A stretch of 64,000 nt of DNA from CAVXUB01 sp963764805 (GCA_963764805.1 CAVXUB010000006.1:1-64000), one strand, 5' to 3'. Positions 47,376-56,565 are shown, counted from the stretch's first letter. The notes: generated by a model not told the origin, from the letters alone. Made by a program: numbers and translations.

Positions 47376-48188
47376 ATGGGCATGCTCGAGGGACTGGAGG
47401 GAAAAGTCGCCCTGGTCACCGGGGGAGCCTCCGGCATAGGGCGGGCGACCGCCCGCCGACTGCACGCCGCCGGTGCCGGCGTAGTGGTGTTCGATCTGCC
47501 CGGGTCCGAAGGGAAGCAGGTTGCTGATGAGTTGGCGGGCTCTTTCGTGGCGGGTGACGTGGCGGTTCCGGCCGACTGGGAGCGGCTGACAGCCGCCGTC
47601 CGTGCGGATCATGGGGGCCTCGACATCGCCCACCTCAACGCAGGTGTGGTGACCAGCACCGCCGCCATCGCCGAGTTGAGCCCGGAGCAGTACGAGCACG
47701 TCCGCCGGGTGAACCTGGATGGCGTGGTGCTCGGGCTGCACACCGTTGTCCCGCTGATCGGCGCTCGGGGCGGCGGCGCGATCGTCGCAACCGCGTCGCT
47801 GGCCGGCCTGATCGGCTTCTCGCCGGATCCCATCTACGGCGCCACGAAGGCAGCGGTTGTCGCTCTGGTGAGGGCGCTGGCGCCGCAGCTCGAGCCGATG
47901 GGTATCACAATCAACGCCATCTGCCCCGGCATGGTGGACACGCCGATGGCAAGTCCCGAGGTGCGTGAAGCGCTGGCGGCCGCCAACTTCCCGCTCATCG
48001 ACCCGGAGGACATCGCCGAGGCGGTGTACCAGCGCGTCATCGGGACCGATACCGGCCGCGCCTGGATCTGTCAGGCAGGCAGGGAACCGATCGCCTACAA
48101 GCCCGCCGGAGTCCCCGGCCCAGGCGGGGACAACGCCGGCCGCACGCCCCCGGCGGGCATCGCTGCGGCTGATCAGCTACGTCCTTAA
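47376..48188 (+). CDS. Short-chain dehydrogenase/reductase
   Basis: This 270-aa classical SDR has the cofactor motif TGGASGIGRATAR, VFDLPGSEG (acidic residue after beta2, so NAD is favoured), HLNAGVVTST, SLAG with catalytic Ser, and YGATKAAVVALVRALAPQ with the Tyr and Lys. NAICPGMVDTPMASPEVR and a Pro/Gly-rich C-terminal tail follow. The ATG at 47376, with GGGGGAAG before it, is used; a second Met lies two codons on. It is divergent from the quinone oxidoreductase gene. The substrate is unknown. Confidence 0.9.
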   Translation: MGMLEGLEGKVALVTGGASGIGRATARRLHAAGAGVVVFDLPGSEGKQVADELAGSFVAGDVAVPADWERLTAAVRADHGGLDIAHLNAGVVTSTAAIAELSPEQYEHVRRVNLDGVVLGLHTVVPLIGARGGGAIVATASLAGLIGFSPDPIYGATKAAVVALVRALAPQLEPMGITINAICPGMVDTPMASPEVREALAAANFPLIDPEDIAEAVYQRVIGTDTGRAWICQAGREPIAYKPAGVPGPGGDNAGRTPPAGIAAADQLRP

Positions 48189-48224
48189 GTCTCGGCTCAC
48201 TCCGAGATCGGGCCTGGCAGCCAG

Positions 48225-49484
48225 CTAGGGCCGGCCGGCTCCGTAGTAGCCCGGCCAGATGGGCGTGATCGAGATGACCGTGCCGGTCTGCTCCGCCTGG
48301 ATCACCTCGCCGTTCCCGATGTACATCACCACGTGGTACAGGTAGCCGGAGTCGCCATAGAAGATGAGGTCACCCGGCTCCAGATACTGGGTGGGGTCGC
48401 CTGAGGGCATCGGGATGTGCTGGATGGCGTAGTACTGGTCAGTGGCCCCGTGGGAGAGGCTGACCCCCGCTTGCGACCACGCCCACATCGTGAGCCCGGA
48501 GCAGTCGAAACCAACGCCCGGCGTAGCCCCGCCCCACACGTAAGGCACGCCCAGCTGCGACTCGGCAGCGTGTACTGCGATCACTCCTGCGCTGCCTCCT
48601 GTCACGGGCGGCGGCGGCGGGTTGCTCGGCGGTGGCGGGGGAGGAGGTTGTTGTTGCTGCGCTTGTTGTGCAGCTTTCGCTGCAGCCGCCCGCGCTGCGG
48701 CCTGCGCCGCCTGGGCTGCCTGCGCCGCCTGGGCTGCTTGTTCTGCTTGGAGCGCCCGCTCCTCGGCCAGTTGCTGTGCCCGAACCGCCGCCGCCAGCTG
48801 CCCCTTCACCTGGGAGAGCAGCGACTGCAGTTGGGCGGTGACCTGGCGGGCCTGGTCGGCGTCGGAGGCGAGGGTGGCGGCATTGTGCTTGGCGGCCGCC
48901 TCGGTGGCGCCCAGCTGTCGCTCGCGCGCCTGCAGCCCCCGCTCGGAGAGCTGGACCCCGTTGATCGCCTCGGTGAGCGATCCGGAGGCCGCCTGCAGAT
49001 AGACCTGCTGCAGCGGCATGTCGTTCTCGCTGCCCGTGAGGACCGTCGACGCGCCGGCGTCGGACCCGTTCTCGACATAGGCCAGGATCGCTTCCTGCTC
49101 GAGACTCTGTGATGCGCGGCGGACGGTGCCCTGGGCGGCGACAATGGCTGCCTGTTCCTGCGCCACCTGAGTCTTCAGCTCGCCGACCCTGATCTCCGCC
49201 TGGTCGTACTCCTCGCTGAGGACGTTGATGTGGACGCCCTCCGCCTGGATCTCGCTCACGATCTGCGCTGCCCGCTGCTTCAGCGACGCGATCGGCGACG
49301 CCGCCGCCGGTGCTTGGGATCCGGCGAGCACGGGTATCGATGCGCCGACGGCGAGGAGGGCTGCGAAGCCAGCTGGCGCGACACGGAGGGCGCCGTACCG
49401 GAGCTTCCTCTTCGCACCGGTCAAGAAACGGGGGCGGACGCCGGACAGTCGTCGGCCCGCGCGGGTTCCCTCGGCAGGTATCAC
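48225..49484 (-). CDS. NlpC/P60 peptidoglycan hydrolase with coiled coil (RipA-like)
   Basis: This roughly 420-aa exported wall hydrolase has a signal-like hydrophobic stretch (VAPAGFAALLAVGASIPVLA) and then a long coiled coil (about 60-260; SEEYDQAEIRVGELKTQVAQ, and an AAQAAQAA-repeat region). A Gln/Pro-rich linker precedes the NlpC/P60 domain, with catalytic Cys in GFDCSGLTMWAW and His in LYHVVMYIG. The enzyme cleaves peptide stems during division. The coiled coil probably binds regulators such as FtsEX-type partners. Start uncertain: GTG 49484 is used, and TTG 49505 is an alternative. Confidence 0.9.
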   Translation of the reverse strand: MIPAEGTRAGRRLSGVRPRFLTGAKRKLRYGALRVAPAGFAALLAVGASIPVLAGSQAPAAASPIASLKQRAAQIVSEIQAEGVHINVLSEEYDQAEIRVGELKTQVAQEQAAIVAAQGTVRRASQSLEQEAILAYVENGSDAGASTVLTGSENDMPLQQVYLQAASGSLTEAINGVQLSERGLQARERQLGATEAAAKHNAATLASDADQARQVTAQLQSLLSQVKGQLAAAVRAQQLAEERALQAEQAAQAAQAAQAAQAAARAAAAKAAQQAQQQQPPPPPPPSNPPPPPVTGGSAGVIAVHAAESQLGVPYVWGGATPGVGFDCSGLTMWAWSQAGVSLSHGATDQYYAIQHIPMPSGDPTQYLEPGDLIFYGDSGYLYHVVMYIGNGEVIQAEQTGTVISITPIWPGYYGAGRP

Positions 49485-49675
49485 AATTCGGAGGACCCTA
49501 GACAAGGCGGGCGCGGACCCGCAAGCGTTTCGCGCCCTATGCGCGCTGACCAGGTGGTCTTACGGTGTGTGAACCGGACCGGGCGGACGGCGCCGGGACC
49601 GCTGCACGGCCGCCATTGGATCCCCGCAGCTCAGGGCCCTCCGCATGTCCATCCCGAAACACCGCCCGATGGCGG

Positions 49676-49681
49676 TACCGT
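49676..49681 (+). promoter_or_regulatory. -10 box TACCGT of fumC (leaderless)
   Basis: TACCGT lies 6 nt before the GTG at 49688. The open frame extends 41 codons further upstream, but the extra part is not conserved. Confidence 0.55.
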
Positions 49682-49687
49682 GGTTCC

Positions 49688-51112
49688 GTGATCGCCGACA
49701 CGCCGCAAGAAGACCCCTCCACCAGCGCTTCTTCCTATCGGGTCGAGCACGATTCGATGGGCGAGGTGAATGTCCCCGCCCAGGCCAAGTGGGGGGCACA
49801 GACTCAGCGAGCCGTCGAGAACTTCCCGATATCCGGTAGACCTGTCGAGAAGCCGCTGATCGCTGCCCTGGCGATGATCAAGGGCATGGCGGCTGCGGTG
49901 AACGCCGAGCTCGGGCTAATAGACGCCGACATCGCGCAGGCTCTCCAGGTTGCCGCCGATGAGATCGCCGGGGGCCGGCACGACGCCGAATTCCCGATCG
50001 ACGTCTTCCAGACCGGCTCTGGGACCTCGACCAACATGAACATGAACGAGGTGCTCGCTCACATCGCGGGCGAGCGTCTCGGCCGGGAGATACGTCCCAA
50101 CGACGAGCCCAACACCTCCCAGTCCTCGAACGACGACTTCCCCTCGGCGATCCACTTGGCGGCTGCGCTCGAGATCGCCGGGCGGCTCGTGCCCGCCCTG
50201 GAGCATCTGGCCGGACGGCTTGGCGAGAAGGCAAACGCCTTTGCCGAGATCGTGAAGAGCGGCCGCACTCACCTGATGGACGCCACCCCCGTGACGCTCG
50301 GGCAGGAGTTCGGCGGCTACGCGGCGGCGATCGAGCACGGCGTCGAGCGGTTGCACGCGGCGCTACCGAGAATTGCGGAGCTGCCGCTCGGGGGCACTGC
50401 GGTGGGGACTGGGCTCAACGCACCGGAAGGTTTTGCTCGGGAGGTGATCGCCAGGCTGGCGGCGAGCAGCGGACTCCCGCTCACCGAGGCCCGGGACCAC
50501 TTCGAGGCACAGGGCGCCCGCGACGCGCTGGTTGAGGCCTCCGGGGTGCTGCGGACGATCGCCGTGTCGCTCTACAAGATCGCCAACGACCTTCGCTTGA
50601 TGTCGTCAGGGCCGCGCTGCGGGCTCGGCGAGATCCATCTGCCCGATCTCCAGCCAGGCTCCTCGATCATGCCCGGCAAGGTGAACCCGGTTGTCCCAGA
50701 AGCCGTCTGCCAGGTCGTCGCCCAGGTGATCGGCAACGACGCCGCCGTTGCGTTCGCGGGCGCCGCCGGCAACTTCGAGCTCAACGTGATGCTCCCGGTG
50801 ATCGGCCGCAATCTGATCGAGTCGATCACGCTGCTTACGTCGGTGTCCCGCGCCCTCGCAGACAAGTGCGTCGCCGGCATCGAGGCCGACGAGGAACGCT
50901 GCCGGACCTATGCGCTCTCGTCGCCTTCGATCGTGACCTCCCTCAACCCCTACATCGGCTACGAAGCGGCCGCCAAGGTCGTGAAGAAGATGATCGCCGA
51001 GCACAAGGACGCTCGCACCGTCGTGCTCGAGATGGGCCTGATGGAGCCCGCCGAGCTCGACAAGGCACTCGACGTCCTGTCCATGACCAGGGGGGGCATC
51101 GTCGGCCGCTAA
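49688..51112 (+). CDS. fumC: Fumarate hydratase, class II
   Basis: This 474-aa class II fumarase reversibly hydrates fumarate to malate. It has the N-terminal KWGAQTQRAVENFPISGRP, SGTSTNMNMNEVLAHIAGER, the SSNDDFPSAIHLA region, KSGRTHLMDATPVTLGQEFG, and the superfamily signature GSSIMPGKVNPVVPEAVCQV with the catalytic Ser. TGLNAPEGFA and VTSLNPYIGYEAAAKVVKKM complete it. No iron-sulfur motif is present, as expected. The start GTG 49688 is supported by the TACCGT box 6 nt upstream. It works with malate dehydrogenase in the TCA cycle. Confidence 0.95.
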   Translation: MIADTPQEDPSTSASSYRVEHDSMGEVNVPAQAKWGAQTQRAVENFPISGRPVEKPLIAALAMIKGMAAAVNAELGLIDADIAQALQVAADEIAGGRHDAEFPIDVFQTGSGTSTNMNMNEVLAHIAGERLGREIRPNDEPNTSQSSNDDFPSAIHLAAALEIAGRLVPALEHLAGRLGEKANAFAEIVKSGRTHLMDATPVTLGQEFGGYAAAIEHGVERLHAALPRIAELPLGGTAVGTGLNAPEGFAREVIARLAASSGLPLTEARDHFEAQGARDALVEASGVLRTIAVSLYKIANDLRLMSSGPRCGLGEIHLPDLQPGSSIMPGKVNPVVPEAVCQVVAQVIGNDAAVAFAGAAGNFELNVMLPVIGRNLIESITLLTSVSRALADKCVAGIEADEERCRTYALSSPSIVTSLNPYIGYEAAAKVVKKMIAEHKDARTVVLEMGLMEPAELDKALDVLSMTRGGIVGR

Positions 51113-51239
51113 GTGGTCGGCGCCGCACATTCGCTTCGGCGCGCCGGAGTCCGCGAGGCATACCGGCACCAGCTCGACGTGCTCCCGCCTTTTCCCGAGC
51201 GTCTCGTCGAATCCCCTCAGGGCGGTAGGGTCGGCGCGG

Positions 51240-52182
51240 ATGCACCCGATCGAGGTTCTTCGGCACGTCGCCCGCAGCGATCCAGGCGACGTGGCCCTTG
51301 TCGCCAGCGAGGCTGCACAGGCCCTCGCTTGGATGGCGGACGAGCCTGAGGAGATGCTGACCGCGATCCGTCGCCTGATCGACTTCCATCCCGCCTGCGG
51401 GCCGCTCTGGTGGGTCGGCGCCCGGGTTCTCGTCGCCACGGATCCGCAAGAGGTGGCTGAGGAGGCGCTGCAGGCGCTCGCCGAAGACCGCACGGGCACG
51501 ATCCTTGCCCGAGGCGCTGGAGGGGATCGGCCGCAGCGGGGGGCGTCCCGGCAGCAGAGACGCCGAGCGGCCGCTGCTGACGGTGGTTGCGCTCGGTGGC
51601 GGGGAGAACCTTGCTATTGGCGTGGGTCGCTGCCGACGCCGGTGCGCAGTGCGCGTGGTCGGAGACCGCCGCAACGTCCGCAGGCAGGTCGCCGCTTTCG
51701 GCACGGCTCTCGCCAACGTCACCGGCTTCGGGCACGACGAGGTCGCGCAGGCGCTGCAGGGCGCCGATCTGGTGTTGATCGAGGCACTGGCGCTCGGGCA
51801 GGCAGAGGTCGTGGCGGCGGGAGGATCGATTCGCCTGGCGGAGCTGGCCGCCGCAGAGCGGGTGCCGGTCTGGGTCGTCGGCGGTGTCGGACGGCAGCTT
51901 CCACCGCCGCTGTTCGGGGCCCTGGTCGACCGGCTCCAAGCGGGAGCGGGATCGGGAGCTGGAGCGAAGCGTCATGGCGGTGCGCCGAGCTTCTGGACCG
52001 CCCACGCCGATCTCGAGCATGGACGCACCGGGCATGAGGACTGGGGGAGTCGCTCGGATCACGAAGTCGTTCCGGCTTCGCTCGTGCAGCTGGTGATCGG
52101 CCCGGGAGGCGCTTTTGACGACATGGCGGCCGTCGCAGCTGACTGCCCGGTGCCGCCCGAGCTGTTGAAGGCCGCCCACTGA
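51240..52182 (+). pseudogene. IF2B-like (translation initiation factor 2B alpha-type) protein, frameshifted
   Basis: The first frame from ATG 51240 (MHPIEVLRHVARSDPGDVAL) ends its conserved part near 51500. The next frame continues through ALEGIGRSGG and LLTVVALGGG, then VRVVGDRRNVRRQVAAFG and DLVLIEALALGQAEVVAAGG, to a stop at 52182. The second half matches the eIF2B/ribose-1,5-bisphosphate-isomerase-like fold. A further wobble of frame near 51600-51660 is possible. Restored length is about 314 aa. Actinobacterial members have no assigned function; a sugar-phosphate isomerase role is only a fold-based guess. TAGGGT lies 8 nt before the start. Confidence 0.6.
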
Positions 52183-52266
52183 GGGAGCTGATCGGCACCG
52201 CTGGGACACTGCAAGCGAGCGCCGGCGAGTTGACAACGACGAGCGGACGACGTTCGACTCGCGAGC

Positions 52267-52725
52267 ATGAGCCGACGAGACCAGATACGCATGAGCAACG
52301 AGGAGATCGACGCCTTCCTCGCCGGCCGCCACACGATGAACGTCGCCACCATCGGCCCGACCGGTCACCCGCACCTGGTGGCCATGTGGTACGGCTTCTA
52401 CGAGGAGGACGCCGCCTTCTGGACATACGCGAAGTCGCAGAAGATCGCCAACCTGCGCCGCGACCCGAAGGTCACCTGCCTGGTGGAGGAGGGTGACACC
52501 TACGAGACCCTGCAGGGGGTCGAGATCGTCGGGACCGGAGAGATCCTCGAGGACCGCGACACCGTCCTCGAGATCGGGGCGGCCGTCTACGAGCGGTACT
52601 TCGGCGAGCTCGACGACGCCGCGCTGGAGGCGGTCAAGGTGATGGGAGCCAAGCGCCTCGCCGTGCGTATCCGTCCAGAGCGCGTCGTCTCGTGGGACCA
52701 CGCCAAATTGGGAGGCGTGTATTAG
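52267..52725 (+). CDS. PPOX-class F420/FMN-dependent protein
   Basis: This 152-aa split-barrel protein has LAGRHTMNVATIGPTGHPHL, then MWYGFYEEDAAFWTYAKSQK and IANLRRDPKVTCLVEEGDTY, the order of cofactor contacts typical of F420-dependent PPOX proteins. The C-terminal LAVRIRPERVVSWDHAKL is also characteristic of that family. It probably reduces an unknown small molecule with F420H2 or binds it. The stop overlaps the -10 box of the following dienelactone hydrolase gene, so the two are separately promoted but adjacent. An alternative start is at residue 9. Confidence 0.85.
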   Translation: MSRRDQIRMSNEEIDAFLAGRHTMNVATIGPTGHPHLVAMWYGFYEEDAAFWTYAKSQKIANLRRDPKVTCLVEEGDTYETLQGVEIVGTGEILEDRDTVLEIGAAVYERYFGELDDAALEAVKVMGAKRLAVRIRPERVVSWDHAKLGGVY

Positions 52726-52728
52726 CGT
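52723..52728 (+). promoter_or_regulatory. -10 box TAGCGT of the dienelactone hydrolase gene (leaderless)
   Basis: TAGCGT includes the TAG stop of the upstream gene and lies 7 nt before ATG 52736. Confidence 0.55.
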
Positions 52729-52735
52729 CCCGTCC

Positions 52736-53413
52736 ATGGGAGAGATGATCGAGTTCGCCAGCAACGGGGGCACAGGACAGGGCTATCTCGCCACCCCTGA
52801 GGGCGGCGCCGGACCGGGTCTCGTGGTCATCCAGGAGTGGTGGGGACTGGTGCCGCACATCAAGGACGTCTGCGAGCGTTTCGCGGCGGCGGGGTTCATG
52901 GCGCTGGCACCCGACCTCTACCACGGCGAGGCCACGACCGAACCGGACGAGGCCGGCAAGCTGATGATGGGGCTGCGCCTCGAGCAGGCGATCAAGGACA
53001 TGAGCGGGACAGTGGACGCGCTGCTGGAGCGCTCGTCCGGTGACCGGGTCGGCGTCGTCGGGTTCTGCATGGGGGGCGGCCTGGCGCTGATCCTCGCCAC
53101 CCGCCGGCCGCAGGCGGTGGCCGCCTGCGCCTCCTTCTACGGCGTCATCCCGTGGGAGGGGGCCGAGCCGGACTGGTCGACGCTGCCGGCCGGGGTGCAG
53201 CTGCACGTGGGCGACCAGGACAGCATGGCGAAGGCGTACGTCGACCAGTTGCGCCAGAAGCTCGGGAGTCTCGGCAAGGAGTACGAGGCCTTCGTGTACC
53301 CCGGCTGCGACCACGCGTTCTTCAACGACGAGCGTCCTGAGGTCTACGACGCCGAGGCTGCCGGCCTCGCCTGGAACCGGATGATCCGGCTCTTCAACGA
53401 TCGGCTCGGCTGA
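52736..53413 (+). CDS. Dienelactone hydrolase-family protein
   Basis: This 225-aa alpha/beta hydrolase has the dienelactone-hydrolase triad: Cys in GVVGFCMGGGLALILA, Asp in LHVGDQDSMAKA and His in YPGCDHAFFNDERPEVYD. QEWWGLVPHIKDVCERFAAA and PDLYHGEATTEPDEA are further family marks. The family opens lactone rings in chlorocatechol degradation, but many chromosomal copies act on other esters. The substrate is unknown here. The gene sits between the PPOX gene and the ethylmalonyl-CoA pathway lyase, all on the + strand. Confidence 0.9.
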   Translation: MGEMIEFASNGGTGQGYLATPEGGAGPGLVVIQEWWGLVPHIKDVCERFAAAGFMALAPDLYHGEATTEPDEAGKLMMGLRLEQAIKDMSGTVDALLERSSGDRVGVVGFCMGGGLALILATRRPQAVAACASFYGVIPWEGAEPDWSTLPAGVQLHVGDQDSMAKAYVDQLRQKLGSLGKEYEAFVYPGCDHAFFNDERPEVYDAEAAGLAWNRMIRLFNDRLG

Positions 53414-53459
53414 GCTCGGGGAGCCGCGGGCCGGGTGGCGATGCCGAGAGGCCGGCCCG

Positions 53460-53465
53460 TAGCAT
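53460..53465 (+). promoter_or_regulatory. -10 box TAGCAT of mcl (leaderless)
   Basis: TAGCAT lies 6 nt before the ATG at 53472, giving an essentially leaderless transcript. Confidence 0.55.
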
Positions 53466-53471
53466 CGAGCC

Positions 53472-54419
53472 ATGTCATCCCGTAGCCGCAGCCTGCCGCG
53501 TCGATCCTGCCTGTCGGTCCCCGGTTCGAGCGAGCGCTTCCTGGAGAAGGCCCCGAACGTCCCGGCGGACATGACGTTCCTCGACCTCGAGGACTCGGTG
53601 GCGCCGCTCGAGAAGGAGGCGGCCCGTGCCAAGGTGGTCGACGCCGTCCGCACCCTCGACTGGGACGACCGGGTGCTGTGCGTGCGGGTCAACGCCTGGG
53701 ACACCCGCTGGACCTACGGCGACGTGATCGAGGTGGTGGGCGGCGCCGGCACCAGGCTGGACGAGGTGATGCTGCCCAAGGTGCAGTCGGCCGCCGAGGT
53801 CGTGGCGCTCGACCTCCTGCTCACCCAGGTGGAGCAGAACGTCGGCCTGCCCGTCGGCCACATCGGCATCGAGGCGCAGATCGAGACCGCCCGCGGCCTC
53901 ATCAACGTCGAGGAGATCTGCGCCGCCTCGCAGCGGCTGGAGACCATCATCTTCGGGCCGGCGGACTTCGCCGCCTCGATGGAGATGCCGGTGCTGACGG
54001 GAGGTGTGCAGATCCCCGACTACCCAGGGGACCACTTCCACTACGTGTTCTCGAAGATCCTCATGGCCGGCCGCGCCAACGGCCTGCAGGTGATCGACGG
54101 GCCGTTCCTGAAGGTGCGGGAGCCGGAGGCCTTCCGCGACTTCTGCAAGCGCACCCGCATCCTCGGCTACGACGGCAAGTGGGCGCTGCACCCCGACCAG
54201 GTCACCATCCTCAACGAGATCTTCTCGCCAACGCAGGAGCAGTTCGACCACGCCTGGTCGATCCTCGACGCCTACAAGGAGGCGACCGAGTCCGAGCGCA
54301 AGGGCGCCGTCATGTTCGGGGACGAGATGATCGACGAGGCGAGCCGCAAGATGGCGCTCAAGTTCGTCTCCCGGGGCGAGCGTGCCGGCCTGAAGCGGTC
54401 CACGAGCCCCGAGGGGTAG
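53472..54419 (+). CDS. mcl: CoA ester lyase (malyl-CoA/beta-methylmalyl-CoA lyase type)
   Basis: This 315-aa TIM-barrel lyase of the CitE/HpcH family has RSCLSVPGSSERFLEKAPNV, the metal-binding TFLDLEDSVAPLEKEAAR with its LEDSV motif, RVNAWDTRWTYGDVI, VMLPKVQSAAEVVALDLL, and IEAQIETARGLINVEEICAA with the catalytic Glu. FGPADFAASMEMP and the C-terminal GYDGKWALHPDQVTILNEIF are typical of malyl-CoA/methylmalyl-CoA lyases. In the ethylmalonyl-CoA pathway this enzyme splits beta-methylmalyl-CoA into glyoxylate and propionyl-CoA. Its neighbours encode the two preceding steps. Confidence 0.88.
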   Translation: MSSRSRSLPRRSCLSVPGSSERFLEKAPNVPADMTFLDLEDSVAPLEKEAARAKVVDAVRTLDWDDRVLCVRVNAWDTRWTYGDVIEVVGGAGTRLDEVMLPKVQSAAEVVALDLLLTQVEQNVGLPVGHIGIEAQIETARGLINVEEICAASQRLETIIFGPADFAASMEMPVLTGGVQIPDYPGDHFHYVFSKILMAGRANGLQVIDGPFLKVREPEAFRDFCKRTRILGYDGKWALHPDQVTILNEIFSPTQEQFDHAWSILDAYKEATESERKGAVMFGDEMIDEASRKMALKFVSRGERAGLKRSTSPEG

Positions 54420-54447
54420 TTGGACCGGAAGTGGGAGGCGGGGACGC

Positions 54448-56094
54448 TCAGCCTCCGGCCGGATCGCTGGCAGCCCGCTCGACGAGGCGGCGGGCGATGA
54501 CCTTCAAGCACAGGGTCTCGTCTGCCCCCTCGAAGATCGAGAGCACGCGGGCGTCGACGAAGTAGCGGCTGACCGGGAACTCCTCGGCGTAGCCCATCCC
54601 GCCGTGGATCTGCATCGCCTCGCGGGTCACCCATTCCGCCGCCCGGCAGACGTAGGCCTTGACCATCGAGGCTTCCATGGAGCCCTCGCCGGCGGCCATC
54701 AGCGACGAGACGCGGTAGGTGAAGTGCCGGCTGGCCTGGATGATCGCCGCCATCCTGCCGAGCTTGGCGCCGGTCAGCTGGTACTCGCAGATCGGGCTCC
54801 CGAAGACCTTGCGGGATCCCGCGTACTCGACGGCGGCCTCGTAGGCAGCCTGCATCACGCCGAGAGCCCGCGCAGCCGTCTGCAGCCGCCCATTCTCGAA
54901 ACCTGCCATCTGCAGGTAGAACCCCCGGCCCACGCCCTCGTCCCCGCCGATCAGGCAGCTGTCGGGGACCCACCAGTTCTCGATGGCGAGCTCGTAAGAG
55001 TGCATGCCGCGGTATCCGAGGGTGTCGATCGGGCGTCCCTCCATGCGGCCCGCCGGCACCGACTCCGGGCGACCGCCGGCACCGGTCGGCTGCTCGAACT
55101 GGAACCCGTGCCCGTCGCCCTGCGGCTTCTCGACGACGAACAGCGAGAGGCCGCGGTGTCCCCGAGAGCGGTCGGGGTCCGTCCTGGCCAGCAGCATCAG
55201 GGCGTCCGCCCGGGCGGCGAAGGTGCACCAGGTCTTGACGCCGTTGATGACGTAGCCACCCTCCGGGTGGTGGGGTGCCGACACGGTCAGGTTCGCCACG
55301 TCCGAGCCGAAGTCCGGCTCGGTGACGGCGACCGCGATCATCACCTCGGCCGAGGCGATGCGCGGCAGCCACTCCCGCTTCTGCTCCTCGGTGCCCCCGT
55401 TGACGAGGGCGCGGGTGAGGATCTCGGGCCGGGTGATGAGCGAGCCGCCGACGCCGAGCGATCCGCGGGACAGCTCCTCGGTGGCGACCACCATGCCCAG
55501 GTAGTCGTGCTCGCCGCCGGAGGCGAAGCCGCCGAACTCCTCCGGCACGGAGAGGCCGAAGCCGCCGATCTCGGCCAGGCCGCCGATCACCTCCTCGGGG
55601 ATGTCGCTGTTGGTGCGGTGCACGTGCTCTGCGTGCGGCCTGATCCTCTCCTCGGCAAAACGCCTGAAGGTCTCCCTCACGAGCTCGAAGTCCTCGTCGA
55701 GGTGGCGGGGCGCTTCCCGGCCGGCCAGTCCGGCGAGCACCGCCGGATCCCGGTAGAGGGTGAGGAACTCGGCTAGCGGAGCCTGCCACCCGGCCTGGAT
55801 CCCCCAGCTCTCCTCGCGCCCCGCCGTTCGCGACAGCACGTCGACGATCACGTCGGCGGCAAAGACGCAGGCGATGGTCGCCTCCAGGTCCCCGAGCCGG
55901 CCGTAATCGAGCGCCGACCTGGCGATCTCGACACCTGCCGTGGAATGCGCCAGGTCGTACGCCAGCACCTGGTGATCGTCGAGCCGCTTGCCCCCGTCGC
56001 TCGCCTGGGCGAGGGCCCTGGCGCCGGCGCCGACTACGGCGGAGACCGCTTCGACAGCCTCACGAGCCTTGTTCAGATCGGGACCCTCGGACAT
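54448..56094 (-). CDS. mcd: Methylsuccinyl-CoA dehydrogenase (acyl-CoA dehydrogenase family)
   Basis: This 548-aa acyl-CoA dehydrogenase has an extra N-terminal domain of about 130 residues (LDDHQVLAYDLAHSTAGVEI), which ordinary family members (about 385 aa) lack but methylsuccinyl-CoA dehydrogenases have. FAD and substrate motifs are VAVTEPDFGSDVANLTVSA, YVINGVKTWCTFAARADALM, GYRGMHSYELAIENWWVPDS, and the catalytic base region VLSIFEGADETL (Glu). The enzyme oxidises (2S)-methylsuccinyl-CoA to mesaconyl-CoA. It converges on mcl and is near mch. TAGCGT lies 6 nt before the ATG at 56094. Assignment rests on length, N-domain and neighbourhood. Confidence 0.82.
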   Translation of the reverse strand: MSEGPDLNKAREAVEAVSAVVGAGARALAQASDGGKRLDDHQVLAYDLAHSTAGVEIARSALDYGRLGDLEATIACVFAADVIVDVLSRTAGREESWGIQAGWQAPLAEFLTLYRDPAVLAGLAGREAPRHLDEDFELVRETFRRFAEERIRPHAEHVHRTNSDIPEEVIGGLAEIGGFGLSVPEEFGGFASGGEHDYLGMVVATEELSRGSLGVGGSLITRPEILTRALVNGGTEEQKREWLPRIASAEVMIAVAVTEPDFGSDVANLTVSAPHHPEGGYVINGVKTWCTFAARADALMLLARTDPDRSRGHRGLSLFVVEKPQGDGHGFQFEQPTGAGGRPESVPAGRMEGRPIDTLGYRGMHSYELAIENWWVPDSCLIGGDEGVGRGFYLQMAGFENGRLQTAARALGVMQAAYEAAVEYAGSRKVFGSPICEYQLTGAKLGRMAAIIQASRHFTYRVSSLMAAGEGSMEASMVKAYVCRAAEWVTREAMQIHGGMGYAEEFPVSRYFVDARVLSIFEGADETLCLKVIARRLVERAASDPAGG

Positions 56095-56100
56095 GCAGGC

Positions 56101-56110
56101 ACGCTACCGT
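56101..56110. promoter_or_regulatory. Overlapping divergent -10 boxes between mcd and the DUF6941-like gene
   Basis: On the minus strand TAGCGT (56101-56106) precedes mcd by 6 nt. On the plus strand TACCGT (56105-56110) precedes the GTG at 56119 by 8 nt. The two share the central TA, so polymerase cannot occupy both at once. Confidence 0.6.
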
Positions 56111-56118
56111 GAGACCCC

Positions 56119-56565
56119 GTGCGAGCCACCATTCTTCTCTGCGACTCGGCTCAGATCGCCGACGACAAGATCTACGTGCTGGGTTGGGGATGGAGCCTGA
56201 CCGGGCCGGATCCGACTCCGCATGCGCTGGCGGTGCGTTTCGAGGTGTCATGGAACGAGATGGACCAGAGCCATCACTGGGAGCTGTTCCTCGTCGACGA
56301 GGACGGGCGGCCGGTGATGGTCCAGGGCCCGGACGGGACTTCGCAGGCGATCGAGGTGCGGGGCGACTTCCAGGTGCGGCGGCCGCCTGAGCTGCCACCA
56401 GGCTCGTCGTTCGGGGTCCCGGCCGCGTTCCAGCTGCCTCCGCTGCCGTTGAAGCCCGCCTCCCGGTTCACCTGGCAGCTGATCGTCGACGGGGAGAGCA
56501 AGGAGGACTGGAGGGTGTCGTTCTCGACACGCCCTCCACGAGAGGCGCCCGCCGAGGAGACCTGA
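56119..56565 (+). CDS. DUF6941-like conserved protein
   Basis: This 148-aa beta-rich soluble protein reads ILLCDSAQIADDKIYVLGWG, then WSLTGPDPTPHALAVRFEV and LFLVDEDGRPVMVQGPDG. It ends with RFTWQLIVDGESKEDWRVSF. The opening ILLCDxAQ segment and the LGxGWSxxGPDPTP motif match my memory of the DUF6941 family, whose function is unknown; the fold resembles an immunoglobulin-like sandwich. It starts at GTG 56119 from a promoter overlapping that of mcd, which suggests coordinated or mutually exclusive expression. Confidence 0.68.
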   Translation: MRATILLCDSAQIADDKIYVLGWGWSLTGPDPTPHALAVRFEVSWNEMDQSHHWELFLVDEDGRPVMVQGPDGTSQAIEVRGDFQVRRPPELPPGSSFGVPAAFQLPPLPLKPASRFTWQLIVDGESKEDWRVSFSTRPPREAPAEET

